64,000 nt of DNA from an uncultured Prevotella sp. (GTDB lineage: Bacteria > Bacteroidota > Bacteroidia > Bacteroidales > Bacteroidaceae): assembly GCA_905234265.1 (NCBI GenBank), contig CAJOHJ010000005.1, forward strand, positions 94,281-158,280. Reading direction: 5' to 3'. Shown here one piece after another: positions 7,846 through 17,025 of the stretch. The translations under genes and the position numbers were made by a program. Each line of letters opens with the position of its first letter. Within the stretch, counting starts at the first letter, position 1. The notes below the pieces were generated by a model. It saw only the letters and a list, made by a program, of their open reading frames with translations. It made no database searches and was not told the origin of the DNA.

Positions 7846-10308
7846 TCAGTAGTCTTCAAAATGGTGGGTGCCGCCGCCAATCTCCTCTTCGCGACCGCTC
7901 AGCGGCAGGTGTACGTCGGCATAGCCGTCGTCGGGAAGGGTTATGTCGAGTGTGAAGCGCTGCTTGCCGCTGGCGTCGGCAGGCGTCATGTGCCACTCTG
8001 CCTTCACCTCGCCGAAGACAGCCTGCGTGGAGCCTTTGCACCATTGGATGCCGCCCACGGGATGAGGCTCGATGACAACCATGTCGCCGTGACGCTGGAT
8101 GCCCAGCAAGTCGGAAATCAGAAGATTCTCTATATGCCCCATCATGAAGTGGTTCATGGAGGCTCCGTGGTCAGGGTTCCACTGCTCCGTCAGCGTAGTC
8201 ATGCCGCGCTTTATCTGGAAGCCGTAGCCCGGCACGTCGTAGTGGTTGAGCATGCGGTAGAGAATTTCCCTCTGGTCGTTCTGCGCCAGCACGTAGAACA
8301 GGTAGCGGTTGCCGATGTCGCCAGTCGTCAGCCGCCAGCCGTGGGCGGCAATGTCGTTGACAAGGTTTTGCAGCACTGCCTCATGGTCTTCCTCCGGCAC
8401 GAGCTTCAGATAGAGCGGCAGGGCAAGCGAACACTGGCTGCCGGTGGCGTAGATTTTCCGTTCAGGGTCGTAGAAAGTGCGGTTGAAGGCGTGGCGGATG
8501 CTGTCGGCATGCACGTTGAACTTGTCGGCATCGCTCTTGTGGCCCAGATACTTTGCCACAAGATACATATAGCACGCCCACTGGTAGTAATGTGCCGTGG
8601 CAACCAGCCGGACGGGCGTGTTCTGTGAGAAACCTGCGCGCCCGGGACCGTAGTCGTACCAGTCGCCGAGTCCCATGTTCAGCAGGAAGCAGGAGTCTTG
8701 CCGTGACAGATACTCCATGTAGCGCTTCATGGCCGGATAGTGCTGTCTGGCCAGCCCGATGTCGCCATAGTGCATCCAGTAGAGCGTTGGCAGGGCAATG
8801 ATGGCGCCGCCCCATTCCGGCGACTCTTGGAAAGGCTTCGCCCATGAGCCGGTGAACACCGTGTATTCTGGAGCTATCTCCGGCATTGAGCCGTCGGCGT
8901 GCTGGGCATCCACGATGTTTTGCATCGTCTGCTCAATCATGGAGCGCGCATCGTAGTTGTAGACCAGCGCCTCGCCGTTCAGCCAGTCCTGCTCAAGCCA
9001 TCCCAGCTTTTCGCGTGCAGGACAGTCGGTCCAGACGGCTTGCCAGTTGCTGCGAATGGCACGGTCGATGAGCCGGTGTGTGTCGTTGATGAGCTGGTTG
9101 GAACACTCAAAGTGGCCGGTGCGTGGGGCAGAGTTGTAGACGAAGCACGACTCCACGTGCTTAAGCACGCTGACGTTGCCTTCTATCTGGAGATAGCGGA
9201 AACTGTAGTAGGAAAATCTGGGATGCCACGTCTCGTCCTTGAATTCTGCGGTCTTCTCCCCACGGCGTCCCCTCTTGCCGTCGTGCCGCTTAGGCTTCTT
9301 GTCCGCTGTCCGCCCATTGTCAGTCGCTGTCCGCCCATTGTCAGCTGCAGTCCGCCCTTTTCCAGACACTTGTGCTTCTGGAGCCTTCTCTCCGCGCAGC
9401 GTGTAGGTGTAATAGTGAGGGCGGCCGGTCTGTTTCTGGTTGACAAGTCCCTCTGCAGTGAGCGTTTCGCCGGGAGTAATCTTGATGGTCTTGCCGCTGG
9501 CGCCATTGACGGTTATCTGTGGATAGCCGGCGAGATTTTGTCCCATGTCGAGGACTATTATAGTGTCGTTTCGGAGAATTTCCTTCACCAGATAGCGCTC
9601 CATGATTTTTACAGGATGGGCTATCTGCTGCCTGAGGACTCCACGGGGTGCTTCCTGGCAGACGGCAGTCCGCCAGTGGGATGGCTCGATGCGTGCGTCG
9701 TAGTCTTCGCCGCCATAGATGCTGTTGAATGTTATGGGGCTTTCCGCCCATTGCCAGCTGTCGTCGGAAAGCAGTCGCTCACGGGTGTTGTCGGCATACG
9801 TTACGTATAGCATGAAGAGCAGTGTGGGCGGGCCGAACGACACCCTAAGCTTGTGGTAGCGGCCGCCCTGCTCGTTGTAGAAGCCGTTGCCCAGCAAGAC
9901 TCTGATTTCGTTGGCATCGGGAGTAAGCATCCCGGTGACATCGTAGGCGTTGAAGAAGATGGTCTTGTCGTAGTCGCTCCAAAGTGGTGCAAATTCCGAG
10001 TCGCCTACTTTGTTGCCGTTAATGGTAAGCTCATAAAATCCCAGGCCTGCAATGCGCAGCTCGGCATTCACCACAGGCTTCAGCGGCCGGAAGCTTCGGC
10101 GGAGGATGATGCTGCGTCGCGACAGAGGATTGGCGGCAGCCCAGAGAGCCTTGCTGTCTTTCAGCACGGAGCCTTGGTACAAGCGGCCTTCGGGAATGTG
10201 AGCCTGCTCACGGGTGATGGCACCTATCCACTTGGCACCGCCAAAAAAGTCCTGGCTAAAGGCTGGCAGCACGGCCAGCAGTGACAAAAGGAGTAGGAGC
10301 CGTCTCAT
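7846..10308 (-). CDS. Secreted GH78 alpha-L-rhamnosidase
   Basis: 820 residues with a signal peptide (MRRLLLLLSLLAVLPAFSQ). Typical bacterial rhamnosidase order: N-terminal sandwich (RRSFRPLKPVVNAEL, GFYELTINGNKVGD), then the (alpha/alpha)6 barrel with WTDCPAREKLGWLEQ near residue 430 (general-acid region) and TLTEQWNPDHGASMNH near 706 (general-base region), then a C-terminal sandwich. Removes terminal alpha-L-rhamnose. Residues ~315-345 are a low-complexity insert, three 21-bp repeats reading GRTAADNGRTATDNGRTAD followed by a basic stretch, between conserved strands. Probably transcribed with the next two glycanase genes; a tRNA gene lies 48 bases upstream. Confidence 0.93.
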   Translation of the reverse strand: MRRLLLLLSLLAVLPAFSQDFFGGAKWIGAITREQAHIPEGRLYQGSVLKDSKALWAAANPLSRRSIILRRSFRPLKPVVNAELRIAGLGFYELTINGNKVGDSEFAPLWSDYDKTIFFNAYDVTGMLTPDANEIRVLLGNGFYNEQGGRYHKLRVSFGPPTLLFMLYVTYADNTRERLLSDDSWQWAESPITFNSIYGGEDYDARIEPSHWRTAVCQEAPRGVLRQQIAHPVKIMERYLVKEILRNDTIIVLDMGQNLAGYPQITVNGASGKTIKITPGETLTAEGLVNQKQTGRPHYYTYTLRGEKAPEAQVSGKGRTAADNGRTATDNGRTADKKPKRHDGKRGRRGEKTAEFKDETWHPRFSYYSFRYLQIEGNVSVLKHVESCFVYNSAPRTGHFECSNQLINDTHRLIDRAIRSNWQAVWTDCPAREKLGWLEQDWLNGEALVYNYDARSMIEQTMQNIVDAQHADGSMPEIAPEYTVFTGSWAKPFQESPEWGGAIIALPTLYWMHYGDIGLARQHYPAMKRYMEYLSRQDSCFLLNMGLGDWYDYGPGRAGFSQNTPVRLVATAHYYQWACYMYLVAKYLGHKSDADKFNVHADSIRHAFNRTFYDPERKIYATGSQCSLALPLYLKLVPEEDHEAVLQNLVNDIAAHGWRLTTGDIGNRYLFYVLAQNDQREILYRMLNHYDVPGYGFQIKRGMTTLTEQWNPDHGASMNHFMMGHIENLLISDLLGIQRHGDMVVIEPHPVGGIQWCKGSTQAVFGEVKAEWHMTPADASGKQRFTLDITLPDDGYADVHLPLSGREEEIGGGTHHFEDY
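9305..9367. repeat. Three 21-bp tandem repeats inside a GH78 gene
   Basis: GCTGTCCGCCCATTGTCAG occurs at 9305 and 9326, with a decayed third copy at 9347, period 21. The period is a multiple of 3, so copy-number change would keep the rhamnosidase in frame. Confidence 0.8.
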
Positions 10309-10355
10309 AAAATTAATGAGAGTGTATTAGGTTTTCAGGTGAAAGCGACTTACTG

Positions 10356-10427
10356 TACCCCGACCGAGAATCGAACTCGGAACTAAGCTTTAGGAGAGCC
10401 TTGTTATATCCATTTAACTATCAGGGC
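10356..10427 (-). tRNA. tRNA-Arg (anticodon CCU)
   Basis: 72 bases fold as a cloverleaf on the reverse strand. Acceptor GCCCTGA pairs with TCGGGGT (wobbles) plus discriminator A; D-arm GTTA/TAAC; anticodon arm AGGCT-CTCCTAA-AGCTT gives anticodon CCT; T-arm CCGAG-TTCGATT-CTCGG. CCA is not encoded. It decodes AGG. A TTTG/TACCTTTG promoter lies just upstream. Confidence 0.92.
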
Positions 10428-10454
10428 ATGCAAGCCAGCTTGCGTAACTGCTTA

Positions 10455-10486
10455 CAAAGGTAAGAAAAAATAGTTGACAGCGCAAA
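10455..10486 (-). promoter_or_regulatory. Promoter of tRNA-Arg(CCU)
   Basis: Reverse strand TTTG (10486-10483), 20-base spacer, TACCTTTG (10462-10455). Transcription would start about 20 bases before the mature tRNA and could continue into the GH78 gene. Confidence 0.65.
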
Positions 10487-10508
10487 AAAAGACAGAAAAA
10501 AAATGCTT

Positions 10509-11309
10509 TTATTGCTTTTCATAGGCGTCGCGTGTGAGGCAGACGGCCCGAGCCTGCTGCCAAAGCTCGTCTTCTGGCATGTAGACAAGGCCACCGTTGG
10601 GGGCGTCGGCGCCATGTGAGTCTTTTAGTATATAATAATGTGTGTTGCCGTCGTGAGCCTTGCCGATGATGCACATTGAGTGGCTGTTGCCTTCCCAGCA
10701 TACAGGATGGCTGCCGGCAGCTCTGTCGATGCGGCTGCGCAGAGTGCCGGTTGGGACGCGCTTTGTGCCGGTCTCTTCAATGGCGTAGTCGCCCTTTATG
10801 GTGAATACGCAGTATTCGCCGGGGGCGCATACGGAGTGGGCAAACTCCTGCGGAGAGTACTTCATGCCATACATGAATACCCACAGCGGTGTGCGTAGGT
10901 CGTCGGTGGAGTCGTCGGGCAGCTGGTCGTAGGCCACGATGCCGTGCTTGCCGATGATGCTGAGCAACTGCTGGCACTGGCTTGCGCCTTCCCCGGCACT
11001 GCTGGCGGTGCTTGGTGTCTTGCTGGCGGTGCTGAGTGCTTTTATGCTGTCGCTATGCTGGGTGATGGCGCGGCGGACGTACACTGCCGAGAGGTTGACT
11101 GAGTCGCCGCGCAGCAGGTGTTCAGTCTCTATGGTTGCCAGCATGGCATATATCCACCCGGTGCTGCTGTTGCCTTGGTCCTTTACAGGAGTTGTGGGCA
11201 GCAGAACGTCTACCGTCACGTCTTCCGTGAGTATCGTCTGCTGTCCACAACTTGTTGCTGTCATCACTGCCGCAATGGCGGTCAGCAATGCTGCGAGATG
11301 TCTACACAT
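10509..11309 (-). CDS. Papain-fold (C1-like) lipoprotein lacking the catalytic Cys
   Basis: 266 residues from the ATG at 11309; the upstream open frame overlaps the pectate lyase and is not used. The N-terminus (MCRHLAALLTAIAAVMTATS, then CGQQ) is a lipoprotein signal. The body follows the bleomycin-hydrolase/papain plan: PVKDQGNSSTGWIYAMLATI matches the active-site helix, GNSHSMCIIGKAHD the His region and YYILKDSHG the Asn region. In active relatives the helix reads QGxxGxCW; here the Cys position is Gly (codon GGG) and the Asn position is Asp. It is therefore probably a pseudoprotease with a binding or structural role. Downstream of the PL1 gene by 52 bases and possibly co-transcribed with it. 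Confidence 0.78.
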   Translation of the reverse strand: MCRHLAALLTAIAAVMTATSCGQQTILTEDVTVDVLLPTTPVKDQGNSSTGWIYAMLATIETEHLLRGDSVNLSAVYVRRAITQHSDSIKALSTASKTPSTASSAGEGASQCQQLLSIIGKHGIVAYDQLPDDSTDDLRTPLWVFMYGMKYSPQEFAHSVCAPGEYCVFTIKGDYAIEETGTKRVPTGTLRSRIDRAAGSHPVCWEGNSHSMCIIGKAHDGNTHYYILKDSHGADAPNGGLVYMPEDELWQQARAVCLTRDAYEKQ

Positions 11310-11361
11310 ATTTATAATACACACGTGCGCGTTATTAATATATGTGTGTGTGAGAGCCGTT

Positions 11362-14300
11362 TTACCTGACAACCACCTTCTTGCCGCCAACGATGTACAG
11401 TCCCTTCTTGGTCTGCATGACGCGCTGGCCGTTGATGTTGTAGATGGTGCCGTCGGCCTTGCCGGCTGCAATGCTGGTGATGCCGGTAGCGTTCTGCTCT
11501 ACGTAGATGTCGAACTTAACGCCGGCCTTGTAGGTAAGAGTGTATGTGAACTGTCCGGTGATTTCGGCGTTTTCCACTGTAGCCGTTGCGAAGGCGGTGC
11601 CGTTCTTGCGGCTGGGGAGGTCGACGGCGAATGTCTGGCCTGCGAGTTCAGTAATCTTTCCCTTGTTGGCGGTGTTGTTGTCGCCGACGGCGTACATCAC
11701 GATTTTCGTTATCTTGGCGTTTGCCGGCAGGGTTACGGTGTGCTGTGCGGCAGTGGCCTGGAACAGGTTGGCACCGCTGACGAGGTTGCTGCTGTATGTG
11801 TAGGCAGTGACGCTTGCCGAACCGTCAATCTTGTATCCTTCAGGGATGTTGTCCGACTGCAGTGTCACCTTGCCCGTCTCCACAGGTATTGATGCCGGGT
11901 CGACATCGCGTGTGACGGTGATGGTGTAGCTCTTGGTAGAACCGTTTTCGGCCTTGATGGTGAACACGGCGCTGACGGTGTTGCCTGCTGTCGGGACGGC
12001 AATGGTGTAAGTCCCGTTGCCATTGTCGGTTGCGCCGGTGGCGGCACTGACGGTGGCTTTCTCGGCCGGTGTGATGCTGACGGCCATTTCAGTGGTGGCG
12101 TCGTTGTGAGCCAGTGTGATGGCTGCTGTTCCGCCTTGGAAGACTACGTCGTCGCCGTTAATGGTAAACTCTGCTGTGGCGTCGCCGCTGAGTGCAGGCT
12201 CGTCGTTGTCGTCATCGCCGCTGTCGTCGGCAGCGTTGGGGTCTGGATACATAATCTTCACGCCAGTCAGCTGCAGTGAGCCTGTGGCCTTGTTGGTGAT
12301 GCGAACGTAGGCCGCCTTGCCGCTGATGCTTGCAGTGGCACTTGCCGAGGCGTCGCCCTTTGCTGCTGAGTAGTCGGCAACCTTGGTGAATGTCGTGCCG
12401 TCCTCGCTGACCTGTATTTCACCCGTAGCAGAGCCGGTGCGGAAGAACTGGAACGATATGGAGCTTACGCCGTTGACGCACTTGAAGGTGGCTGTGCCTG
12501 TACCCTGCGGCAGCTGTATGGAGCCGGTGTACTTGCTCTTCAGAGTGCCGTCGCCGTTCACCAGTTCGCGTGTTGCGTTGAAGTTTGCGCCGTCGCTGAG
12601 TGTCAGCAGGCCGTTGCTGATGAGAGCCGTGACTGCAGCCTCGTTGCTGGCGTTGAACCACAAGTAGTCGTACTTCTGGCTTCCGGCCTCAGTCTCAGCA
12701 CCGCAGAAGTTGGGGTCGGGGAGTCCTGCGGAAACGGTGCCGCCGCTGCCGCCGGCCCATGACGGCACGTAGCTGTCGTTGACGTCAGCAGCTATTCCCT
12801 TGCCGTCGCCGGCATCGACGGTCTGCGTGGCGCCGCCGTTGCTGACTGTCTGGCCGCCGAAGAAGCCCACAAGTGTTGACTTGTACTGCTTCAGTGCTTC
12901 CTTCAGTTCGGTGATGACGCCGTAGTTCTCGTCTTGCACCGAGTTGTTGAATGTCCAGCGGAAGTCGCCATGCTGCATGCGGCCTGCGCCATACTGTCCC
13001 TTGACGATTGCCGGCACGTCGGCGGCAGCGTCAGGCGTGTAGGTGTACATCAGGGTGGCGTCGGTGTCGAAGTTGTTGTATGCTGTTCCGCCGCTGATGC
13101 ACTTCACCGTCGACGGTATCTGGTCGGCGCGTGTGGAAGCCTCCCAGCGGTCCCAGGCTTCAGGGTTTTCCTGATAGGTGACGCACTTGCGCTCGCCGAC
13201 GATGACGTTGCCAAACGACTTGATGACGCCGCCCGGCTCGCCGGAGAATGTTCCCTTGCCCTCAGCGTCGGTGCCTTGCAGCGATATGAGCATCGGGTTC
13301 TTGCAGTTGCGGAAGTAGTTGTTCTCGACGAATGCGGAGCCGCCGGATGTCATGCCCACGCCGTACTTTGCGTTGCCGTCGAAATAGTTGTTGTAGATGT
13401 GTATCGACATGCGGCGTATGCGCGGATGGCGTGAGTCGGAGTGGTCGTACCAGTTGTGGTGCAGCGTGATGTAGTTGTCGCCGCTCTCCGAGAGTCCGCC
13501 GAGGTTCGACTTGCCGGTGTCGAAGAAGTGGTTGTATGAGAATGTGCAGTAGTGCGGGTCGCCCTTGAAGTCGAGCGCACCGTCGCCCTTGGCCTGGTCG
13601 GCGTCGCCGCCGGTGTTGCCATAGAAGAAGTCGACGTTGTGTACCCATATCATCTCGTCCTTGGTGTCGATGCTCACGCAGTCGTCCATGCAGAGGTAGA
13701 TGCCGAAGTTGCGCAGCTCCACCATGGACGCGTTGCGGATGAGGAAGCCGAAGCCCCAGACGGCAGCGTCGTTGCCGACACCCTCGATGGTGATGTTCAT
13801 CTTCTGGTAAGCCTTGGCGCCTTTTATCTGCAGGCCTTCGGCAGAACTGCCGAACTCGTCCATGTCGGTGTCCTTGATGGTTCCGATGATGCGGATGCAC
13901 AGCGGGCGGTCCTCAAAGCTTCCGCTCTCGTTGCCCTTCTGGTATCCGTAGACAATCTGCTGCAAGCCGGTGTAGGTTACCTCCTTGCCGTTCTTGTCCT
14001 TGACGGGCAGCGAAACGGTCTTGGCATTGTCGGCCCAGACGTATACCACGCGGGCATTCGACTTCAGTGTGCCGTCGTTGTTGTAGGCACCGATGCCGGT
14101 AGAGCCTGCCAGCTTGTGAGCAAAGCCTGAACGGTCGTGGGCGCGTACTTCGACGGCTGACGAGACTGCAGCCTCGGCGGCAACCTCGCTGCCGTTGACT
14201 ACCGGCACCACCTTGAACTGGTAGCTGCCGGCCTTCAATCCTAAGGCGTCGGCGCGTCCGTAGGCCGGATATTCACGCACCAGCTCGTCGTCAAGCACTG

Positions 14301-14475
14301 TCCAGGAGTCTTGTCCGGCAGGGCTTACGTAGACGTTGTACTCCGTGTTGGCGACCTTCTGCCATGTGACGTAGCCGCTTTCAAACCATCCAGCCTGTTC
14401 GAGGATGGTTACTGCTGCCTGCGCGGTGGCACACAGTGTCATCAGCAGGGATGAAAGAAGTAAAATCTTTTTCAT
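11362..14475 (-). CDS. Secreted multidomain PL1 pectate lyase
   Basis: 1037 residues with a signal peptide (~1-20). After an FN3-like domain (~25-120) comes a parallel beta-helix of the polysaccharide lyase 1 family, roughly residues 130-500: an acidic segment rich in Asp (FYGNTGGDADQAKGDGALDF) for calcium, and SRHPRIRR near 346, the hallmark region bearing the catalytic Arg. The C-terminal half has a beta-sandwich like a carbohydrate-binding module (~620-740), a cadherin-like repeat, another sandwich, and a final ~30-residue tail (IYNINGQRV...GLYIVGGKKVVV) common on exported Bacteroidetes enzymes. Cleaves polygalacturonate by beta-elimination, yielding 4,5-unsaturated ends, the feedstock for the KduI operon at 36 kb. 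Confidence 0.9.
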   Translation of the reverse strand: MKKILLLSSLLMTLCATAQAAVTILEQAGWFESGYVTWQKVANTEYNVYVSPAGQDSWTVLDDELVREYPAYGRADALGLKAGSYQFKVVPVVNGSEVAAEAAVSSAVEVRAHDRSGFAHKLAGSTGIGAYNNDGTLKSNARVVYVWADNAKTVSLPVKDKNGKEVTYTGLQQIVYGYQKGNESGSFEDRPLCIRIIGTIKDTDMDEFGSSAEGLQIKGAKAYQKMNITIEGVGNDAAVWGFGFLIRNASMVELRNFGIYLCMDDCVSIDTKDEMIWVHNVDFFYGNTGGDADQAKGDGALDFKGDPHYCTFSYNHFFDTGKSNLGGLSESGDNYITLHHNWYDHSDSRHPRIRRMSIHIYNNYFDGNAKYGVGMTSGGSAFVENNYFRNCKNPMLISLQGTDAEGKGTFSGEPGGVIKSFGNVIVGERKCVTYQENPEAWDRWEASTRADQIPSTVKCISGGTAYNNFDTDATLMYTYTPDAAADVPAIVKGQYGAGRMQHGDFRWTFNNSVQDENYGVITELKEALKQYKSTLVGFFGGQTVSNGGATQTVDAGDGKGIAADVNDSYVPSWAGGSGGTVSAGLPDPNFCGAETEAGSQKYDYLWFNASNEAAVTALISNGLLTLSDGANFNATRELVNGDGTLKSKYTGSIQLPQGTGTATFKCVNGVSSISFQFFRTGSATGEIQVSEDGTTFTKVADYSAAKGDASASATASISGKAAYVRITNKATGSLQLTGVKIMYPDPNAADDSGDDDNDEPALSGDATAEFTINGDDVVFQGGTAAITLAHNDATTEMAVSITPAEKATVSAATGATDNGNGTYTIAVPTAGNTVSAVFTIKAENGSTKSYTITVTRDVDPASIPVETGKVTLQSDNIPEGYKIDGSASVTAYTYSSNLVSGANLFQATAAQHTVTLPANAKITKIVMYAVGDNNTANKGKITELAGQTFAVDLPSRKNGTAFATATVENAEITGQFTYTLTYKAGVKFDIYVEQNATGITSIAAGKADGTIYNINGQRVMQTKKGLYIVGGKKVVVR

Positions 14476-14562
14476 TTTAGTAGTATTTGTTATAGTAGTT
14501 CGTTCAATTCCTGCAAAGGTAAGGGATTTATTTAACTTTGTGCAGTTTTTGACATTTATTTT

Positions 14563-14690
14563 TATCTCGCAGAGATAATTTTTATCTTACGGAGATAATT
14601 TCGTAACATGCAGAGATAATTTTTTATCTCACAGAGATAATTTCGTAACATGCAGAGATAATTTTTTATCTCACAGAGATAATTTTCCCT
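14563..14690. repeat. Dispersed ~21-bp repeat, locus 2
   Basis: Units GAGATAATTTCGTAACATGCA alternate with the palindrome GAGATAATTTTTTATCTC. Lies between the start of the PL1 gene and the end of the permease gene. A ~45-bp super-unit (repeat plus palindrome) is present twice almost identically. Confidence 0.88.
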
Positions 14691-14700
14691 GGCGGTCTCT

Positions 14701-15930
14701 CTACTTCAGCAGGCGCCGTGAGAAGTAGCGCACGGGATACCATACGCTGACGAAGCCTACGGCAATTACCGTGATGAACACGAGGACGACGTCCGTAGGA
14801 TGAACGCTGACGGGGTAGGCGTTGACAACAAAAGTGCCGTCGCCGCCGCCCAGGCTCACCAGCCCGTACTGCTGCTGCAGCCAGCATAGCAGCAGGCCAG
14901 CCAGCACGCCTATGGCGGCGCCTATGAAGGCTATCATGCGGCCTTCGAAGAGGAAGATGCGCGTTATCTGACTGTCGGAAGCCCCGAGGTTGCGCAGGGT
15001 GACCACGTCGTTGCGCTTGTCGATGATGAGCATCGACAGCGACCCGATGATGTTGAAGCAGGCAATGGCAAGTATGAAGGTAAGGAAAATGTAGGCCATC
15101 AGCTTCTCAATCTTCATGATGCGGAAGGTGTCGTCCTGCTGCTCGTAGCGGTCACTGACGGTGAAGCGGCTGCCTGCCAGACGCTTTATCTCGCTCTTGA
15201 CGGACTCGAAGTCGCTGCCGGCCTTCAGCCGCAGTTCGAGCGACGACAGGCGGCCCTCCTGCTGGAAAAGCTGGCGGGTGAAGCGTATCGGAGCCAGAAT
15301 GTAGTGCTTGTCGTACTTGCCCTGCTTGACGGTGAACACTACGCCCGGCGAGAACAGCTCCTCAGTGACGAAGCCGTCGGTGGGGTCGCTCATGTCAAGC
15401 TGCCCTTCGCGTCGCGGGGCGTAAATCTGCAATGGCATGGTGTACGTATAGCCCAGCCCGAGCTGGTAGGCGACGCCTATGCCGGGAATGCCGTAGTTGA
15501 TGTCGGCAGCATGCAGCTCGAAGGTGCCGTCGCCGTCCAGTATCTCACGGATGTGCGTCAGCTCGTCGAAATTGTCGTCTACGCCTTTCACGCGTACCAT
15601 CAGCTGGCGGTCGCCATAGACAGCCAGTGCCTGGTCTTCAAGACACTCTGTGGCAACGTCGATGGCTGGCAGCTTGCGGATGGCCTTCAGCACCGGGTCG
15701 TCGGCAGCCACCGTCTTGCCCTTCACGGGGACAATCTTCAGCTGTGGGTCCATCTGCGTGAAGAAGGATGCCACCAGGTCGTGAAAGCCGTTGAAGACCG
15801 ACAGTGTCACCACCAGGGCCGTCGTGGCTACGGCAACGCCGACGACGCTGATGCCGCTGATGACGTTGATGACGTTCGTGGACTTCTTGGAGAACAGGTA
15901 GCGGCGGGCTATGTAGAATGGGAAGTTCAT
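14701..15930 (-). CDS. LolC/LolE-type ABC permease (FtsX-like)
   Basis: 409 residues from the ATG at 15930; the longer frame runs into rbfA. Four membrane segments: one near the N-terminus after IARRYLFSKKSTNVIN (~25-50), then a ~240-residue extracytoplasmic MacB-PCD-like domain, then three C-terminal segments (~275-300, ~325-350, ~375-400) of the FtsX fold. The sequence pattern, including LRNLGASDSQITRIFLFEG, is that of LolC/E subunits, which extract lipoproteins from the inner membrane. The ATPase LolD is not in this window. Follows rbfA by 10 bases, an arrangement common in Bacteroidetes. Confidence 0.85.
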   Translation of the reverse strand: MNFPFYIARRYLFSKKSTNVINVISGISVVGVAVATTALVVTLSVFNGFHDLVASFFTQMDPQLKIVPVKGKTVAADDPVLKAIRKLPAIDVATECLEDQALAVYGDRQLMVRVKGVDDNFDELTHIREILDGDGTFELHAADINYGIPGIGVAYQLGLGYTYTMPLQIYAPRREGQLDMSDPTDGFVTEELFSPGVVFTVKQGKYDKHYILAPIRFTRQLFQQEGRLSSLELRLKAGSDFESVKSEIKRLAGSRFTVSDRYEQQDDTFRIMKIEKLMAYIFLTFILAIACFNIIGSLSMLIIDKRNDVVTLRNLGASDSQITRIFLFEGRMIAFIGAAIGVLAGLLLCWLQQQYGLVSLGGGDGTFVVNAYPVSVHPTDVVLVFITVIAVGFVSVWYPVRYFSRRLLK

Positions 15931-15940
15931 GGTTATGAAC

Positions 15941-16276
15941 TCATTGTTTGAGCAGTTCGTCGATGCGCTCGATGTAGTCCAGCGAGTCGTCGACGAAGAA
16001 GCGAAGCTCGGGAATGATGCGCAGCTGGTGGCGCACACGAGTGCCGAGGGCATATCTGACCTGCTTCTCGTTGCGCGTGATGTTGGCAACGATTTCCTCG
16101 CTGCGTTCCGATGGGAAAACGCTGAGGTAGGCCGTGCAGATGCTAAGGTCGGGCGACACTCTCACACGGGTGACGCTGACCATCACTCCGTGCATGGAGC
16201 GAGTCTGCTCCTGGAAGATGAGGCTGAGCTCCTTCTGGAGCAGACGGGCTATCTTGTTCTGTCTGGTTTCTTGCAT
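15941..16276 (-). CDS. rbfA: Ribosome-binding factor A
   Basis: 111 residues from the ATG at 16276, five bases after the upstream FKBP stop. Starts ETRQNKIARLLQKELSLIFQ and has the KH-like core with VTRVRVSPDLSICTAYLSVF and RHQLRIIPELRFFVDDSLD, all typical of RbfA. Helps mature the 16S rRNA 5' end in the 30S subunit, notably in the cold. Sits inside a tight minus-strand cluster of FKBP isomerases and a LolE-like permease. Confidence 0.93.
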   Translation of the reverse strand: MQETRQNKIARLLQKELSLIFQEQTRSMHGVMVSVTRVRVSPDLSICTAYLSVFPSERSEEIVANITRNEKQVRYALGTRVRHQLRIIPELRFFVDDSLDYIERIDELLKQ

Positions 16277-16281
16277 GACGG

Positions 16282-17025
16282 TTATTTTTCTATTCCCAGT
16301 ACTTCGACGTCGAATATCAGCGTGCTGTATGCCGGAATGCTGCCCGTGGCACGTGCGCCGTAGGCCAGCTCCTGCGGAATGAACAGGCGCCACTTGCTGC
16401 CGGCGGGCATGAGAGTGAGAGCCTCCGTCCAGCCTTTGATGACCTGGCCGGGCGAGAACACGGCCGGCTGGCCGCCATGGCGTGCGGTGCTGTCGAAGAC
16501 GGTGCCGTCGATGAGGCGGCCTTCATATTTCACGCGCACCTTGTCGGTGGCCTTGGCAATCTCGCCAGTGCCGGCTGTCAGCACCTGATACTGCAGGCCG
16601 CTGGGCAGCACCACAACGCTGTCGCGCTTGGCATTCTCAGCGAGGAACTGCTTGCCGGCAGCCTTTACGGCCTCCTCCTTGGCAGCGCGCATGGCCATGT
16701 AGCGGCTGTTGAGGAATTGCTCAGCCTTGGCAGCCTGGAACAGTGTCGTGTCGCCGACAAGGGCGTCGAACAGCCCCTGATAGGCTATTGCCAGGCGGAT
16801 AGAGTCGGCCGAGCCGCTGAAGTCGGCAGCGAGTCCGCCGAGATAGCGGTCGCGCACAATCTGTGCCAGCGTGTAGCCGGCAGTGTAGCTGGTGGAGTCG
16901 CTGAGAGTGGTCAGCTGGACCTTGGCAGCCGTCTTGGCTTTTTTGTCTTTCTTGGCTGCGAAGGCTATAGACAAAGAAGCACTCGCCACTATGAGGGCGA
17001 GTGCTAATGAAAATGCTCTTTTCAT
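16282..17025 (-). CDS. FKBP-type peptidyl-prolyl isomerase, exported
   Basis: 247 residues with a signal peptide (~1-23, MKRAFSLALALIVASASLSIA). An alpha-helical dimerisation region (~40-125) precedes an FKBP domain (~140-245) with LPSGLQYQVL, VKYEGRLIDGTVFDST, PGQVIKGWTEAL and IPQELAYGARATGSIP. FkpA/Mip-like, so a periplasmic folding helper. Start codon overlaps the stop of the upstream FKBP gene by one base (TAATG), implying translational coupling. Middle of three adjacent FKBP genes. Confidence 0.92.
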   Translation of the reverse strand: MKRAFSLALALIVASASLSIAFAAKKDKKAKTAAKVQLTTLSDSTSYTAGYTLAQIVRDRYLGGLAADFSGSADSIRLAIAYQGLFDALVGDTTLFQAAKAEQFLNSRYMAMRAAKEEAVKAAGKQFLAENAKRDSVVVLPSGLQYQVLTAGTGEIAKATDKVRVKYEGRLIDGTVFDSTARHGGQPAVFSPGQVIKGWTEALTLMPAGSKWRLFIPQELAYGARATGSIPAYSTLIFDVEVLGIEK

